Source of the DNA: Pseudomonadota bacterium
GTDB lineage: Bacteria; Pseudomonadota; Gammaproteobacteria; Steroidobacterales; Steroidobacteraceae
Length of the DNA: 33,235 bases
Assembly (NCBI GenBank): GCA_023391335.1
Contig: JAEWBG010000002.1
Span: 1 to 33,235 of the forward strand
Direction: 5' to 3'
A program made the translations under genes and the position numbers. Positions within the stretch are counted from its first letter, which is position 1. Every line of letters begins with the position of its first letter. This document shows, one piece after another, positions 32,091-33,235 of this stretch. The notes under the pieces were generated by a model, which did no database searches, was not told the DNA's origin, and saw nothing but the letters and a program-made list of their open reading frames with translations.

Positions 32091-32313
32091 CGTGTGTCCT
32101 CTTCTTCCTCATACAGCGCGCCAGCTGCGATTGGCTGGTGCGGCTTCGTGAAACCTATTTGGCCGATCTTTCGCGAAAGCACGACTTGAACCGGCCTGCG
32201 CCAAAGCGACAGGTCGGGAAGTTGAACGAGACCGAATGAGAGGCCGATCAGTGACTTACTGATCATGCCGCTCGAGCGGTACCCCGTCAGGGCCAGACCT
32301 CGGCGCAAAAGAG
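32091..32313 (-). promoter_or_regulatory. Structured leader of the rplC transcription unit
   Basis: From the predicted start near 32313 to the rplC ATG is about 220 nt. In the transcript it contains the palindrome CCGCTCGAGCGG, the hairpin GATCAGT-aagtc-ACTGATC, and later CTTTCGCGAAAG. It also has an open frame from ATG 32264-32266 that ends in TGA overlapping the rplC ATG. This resembles the position and size of autoregulatory ribosomal leaders. No specific match to the E. coli S10 leader is claimed. Confidence 0.5.
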
Positions 32314-32319
32314 GCGCGA

Positions 32320-32347
32320 ATTATAGTCACGAGCGCGAGCTTTGCAA
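32320..32347 (-). promoter_or_regulatory. Near-consensus sigma70 promoter upstream of rplC
   Basis: On the minus strand TTGCAA (32342-32347) and TATAAT (32320-32325) are separated by 16 nt. The following TCGCGCC is a GC-rich discriminator as in stringently controlled ribosomal promoters. It lies between rpsJ and rplC, just after an inverted-arm repeat. Confidence 0.75.
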
Positions 32348-32352
32348 GCGCT

Positions 32353-32506
32353 GGTGACGGTGATTGGTGAAAAAAGTGAGGGCGTGAACCGTGTAGGGCG
32401 TTCCGATCTAGGTGTCAGCTTGCACGACGGGCCTAAACCAGACTGTGAGGCCTAAGTTGAGCAAAGAGCCGCGCCCTTCACTCCCTTACCACCTCACTCC
32501 CTCACC
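32353..32506. repeat. Inverted-arm repeat (GGTGAGGGAGTGA type) between rpsJ and rplC
   Basis: Left arm 32353-32385 (GGTGACGGTGATTGGTGAAA...) is matched in reverse complement by 32471-32506 (minus reading GGTGAGGGAGTGAGGTGGTA...) with scattered mismatches. The 85-bp core has no gene. The right arm follows the rpsJ-end hairpin directly; the left arm abuts the -35 box of the rplC promoter. Confidence 0.75.
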
Positions 32507-32531
32507 GCTGAACTGACTTCGTCAGTTCAGC
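32507..32531. terminator. Perfect hairpin overlapping the rpsJ stop codon
   Basis: GCTGAACTGAC (32507-32517), loop TTC, GTCAGTTCAGC (32521-32531) is a perfect 11-bp stem. It includes the last codons and TGA of rpsJ (32522-32524). No U-tract follows in the transcript, so rho-independent termination is doubtful; mRNA 3'-end protection or attenuation is possible. Confidence 0.55.
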
Positions 32532-32836
32532 TTGATTTGCACATCCACGCCCGCTGGCAGTTCCAGCTTCATCAGGGCGTCAACCGTCTTGTCCGTGGGG
32601 TTCAGGATGTCCATCAGGCGCTTGTGGGTACGGATTTCGTACTGATCGCGCGCATCCTTGTCGGCGTGCGGGGAGATCAGAACCGTGAAACGCTCCATTT
32701 TGGTGGGCAACGGCACAGGTCCGCGGACAGTTGCCCCGGTGCGCTTAGCCGTCTCGACGATCTCACGTGCCGAGTTGTCGATGAGCCGATGATCGAACGC
32801 CTTGAGGCGGATACGGATGTTTTGATTCGTTGCCAT
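32522..32836 (-). CDS. rpsJ: 30S ribosomal protein S10
   Basis: A 104-residue S10 (E. coli 103), also the NusE antitermination factor. IRIRLKAFDHRLIDNSAREI and RGPVPLPTKMERFTVLISPH are canonical. It lies between tuf and a 431-bp spacer, so it may be transcribed with tuf rather than with the other S10-operon genes. Confidence 0.98.
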   Translation of the reverse strand: MATNQNIRIRLKAFDHRLIDNSAREIVETAKRTGATVRGPVPLPTKMERFTVLISPHADKDARDQYEIRTHKRLMDILNPTDKTVDALMKLELPAGVDVQIKLN

Positions 32837-32851
32837 GTTTGCTTCTCGGTT

Positions 32852-32946
32852 GTGATGAGGTGATGGAGTGATGAGGTGATGACGTCAGAAGCTCTGCTTC
32901 GCTACGCCCTTCACTTCATCACTGGCTTTGCTTCACCCCATCACGT
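32852..32946. repeat. Inverted-arm repeat (GTGATGAG units) between tuf and rpsJ
   Basis: Left arm 32852-32883 (TGATGAGGTGATGGAGTGAT...) consists of 8-nt units. Right arm 32910-32946 reads, on the minus strand, GTGATGGGGTGAAGC...GTGATGAAGTGAAG. The minus-strand arm starts about 11 nt past the tuf stop (32958-32960). GTGAAGGGCG also occurs in the rpsJ-rplC element. Confidence 0.82.
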
Positions 32947-32957
32947 GTATTTACGTC

Positions 32958-33235
32958 TTACTTCAAAATCTTCGCTACGACGCCGGCGCCGACGGTCTTC
33001 CCACCTTCGCGAATGGCGAAGCGCAGGCCGTCTTCCATCGCGATCGGGGCGATCAGCTCCACCACCATCTTGATGTTGTCACCAGGCATGACCATCTCCA
33101 CACCCGCTGGCAATTCCACCGCGCCCGTCACGTCCGTCGTACGGAAGTAAAACTGCGGTCGATACCCCTTGAAGAACGGCGTGTGGCGACCGCCCTCTTC
33201 CTTCGTCAGCACGTACACTTCGGCTTCAAACTTCG
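32958..33235 (-). CDS. tuf: Elongation factor Tu, C-terminal part, truncated by the window edge
   Basis: The last 91 residues of EF-Tu, covering domain III. KFEAEVYVLTKEEGGRHTPF, FFKGYRPQFYFRTTDVTG and GLRFAIREGGKTVGAGVVAK are canonical. The protein ends ILK. The 5' part lies beyond 33235. Its position upstream of rpsJ matches the end of the str operon. Confidence 0.98.
   Translation of the reverse strand, partial: KFEAEVYVLTKEEGGRHTPFFKGYRPQFYFRTTDVTGAVELPAGVEMVMPGDNIKMVVELIAPIAMEDGLRFAIREGGKTVGAGVVAKILK

Overview
The window reads as a single chromosomal segment of a GC-rich gammaproteobacterium. The evidence is the order miaB-ybeZ-ybeY-corC-lnt as in E. coli, the divergent ssb/uvrA pair, a soluble transhydrogenase of the SthA type, and a complete gammaproteobacterial tuf-S10-spc-alpha ribosomal cluster. 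The spacer repeats and the RayT-like transposase end remind me of Xanthomonadales/Nevskiales/Steroidobacter relatives, but that placement is inference.

Layout. 1-324: C-terminal end of a Y1/REP-associated transposase-like protein, followed by about 670 bp of non-coding DNA with a 65-bp direct repeat and a perfect palindrome. 994-7291, minus strand: ssb, miaB, ybeZ (phoH-like), ybeY, corC and lnt (tRNA thiomethylation, 16S rRNA maturation, ion efflux, lipoprotein acylation). 7746-11428, plus strand: uvrA and a DPH6-like PP-loop ATPase. 11610-16238: GNAT acetyltransferase, small Ala/Pro-rich lipoprotein, pepQ (plus strand), mscL and sthA. 16445-17443, plus strand: a periplasmic ApbE-like FMN transferase. 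17681-17716: a strong bidirectional terminator. 17719-33235, minus strand: tuf (partial), rpsJ, then rplC-D-W-B, rpsS, rplV, rpsC, rplP, rpmC, rpsQ, rplN-X-E, rpsN, rpsH, rplF-R, rpsE, rpmD, rplO, secY, rpmJ, rpsM, rpsK, rpsD, rpoA and rplQ. All expected ribosomal genes are present, including the 37-codon rpmJ.

The genes themselves are conventional; the unusual signal is in the spacers. At about fifteen places an intergenic spacer carries two arms of degenerate 7-9-nt tandem units (for example GTGACTA, GGCTGGA, GCGGATA, GTGATGAG, GGCTGTA, CACGGAGAT). Usually the first arm starts at or within about 20 nt of a stop codon and the second, reverse-complementary arm lies before the next start, or at the facing stop codon in convergent pairs. 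The unit sequence differs from spacer to spacer, but in most spacers the two arms match each other, so a foldable structure rather than a sequence appears to be kept. Eight of these sit inside the otherwise tightly packed ribosomal cluster, and one has supplied the last codons of uvrA. I do not recognise this as a named repeat family.

A second point is that rpsJ is separated from rplC by 431 bp holding a near-consensus promoter (TTGCAA-16-TATAAT, GC-rich discriminator) and a roughly 220-nt structured leader, so the S10 operon appears to restart at rplC. No CRISPR array, tRNA, rRNA, prophage or intact insertion sequence was seen.
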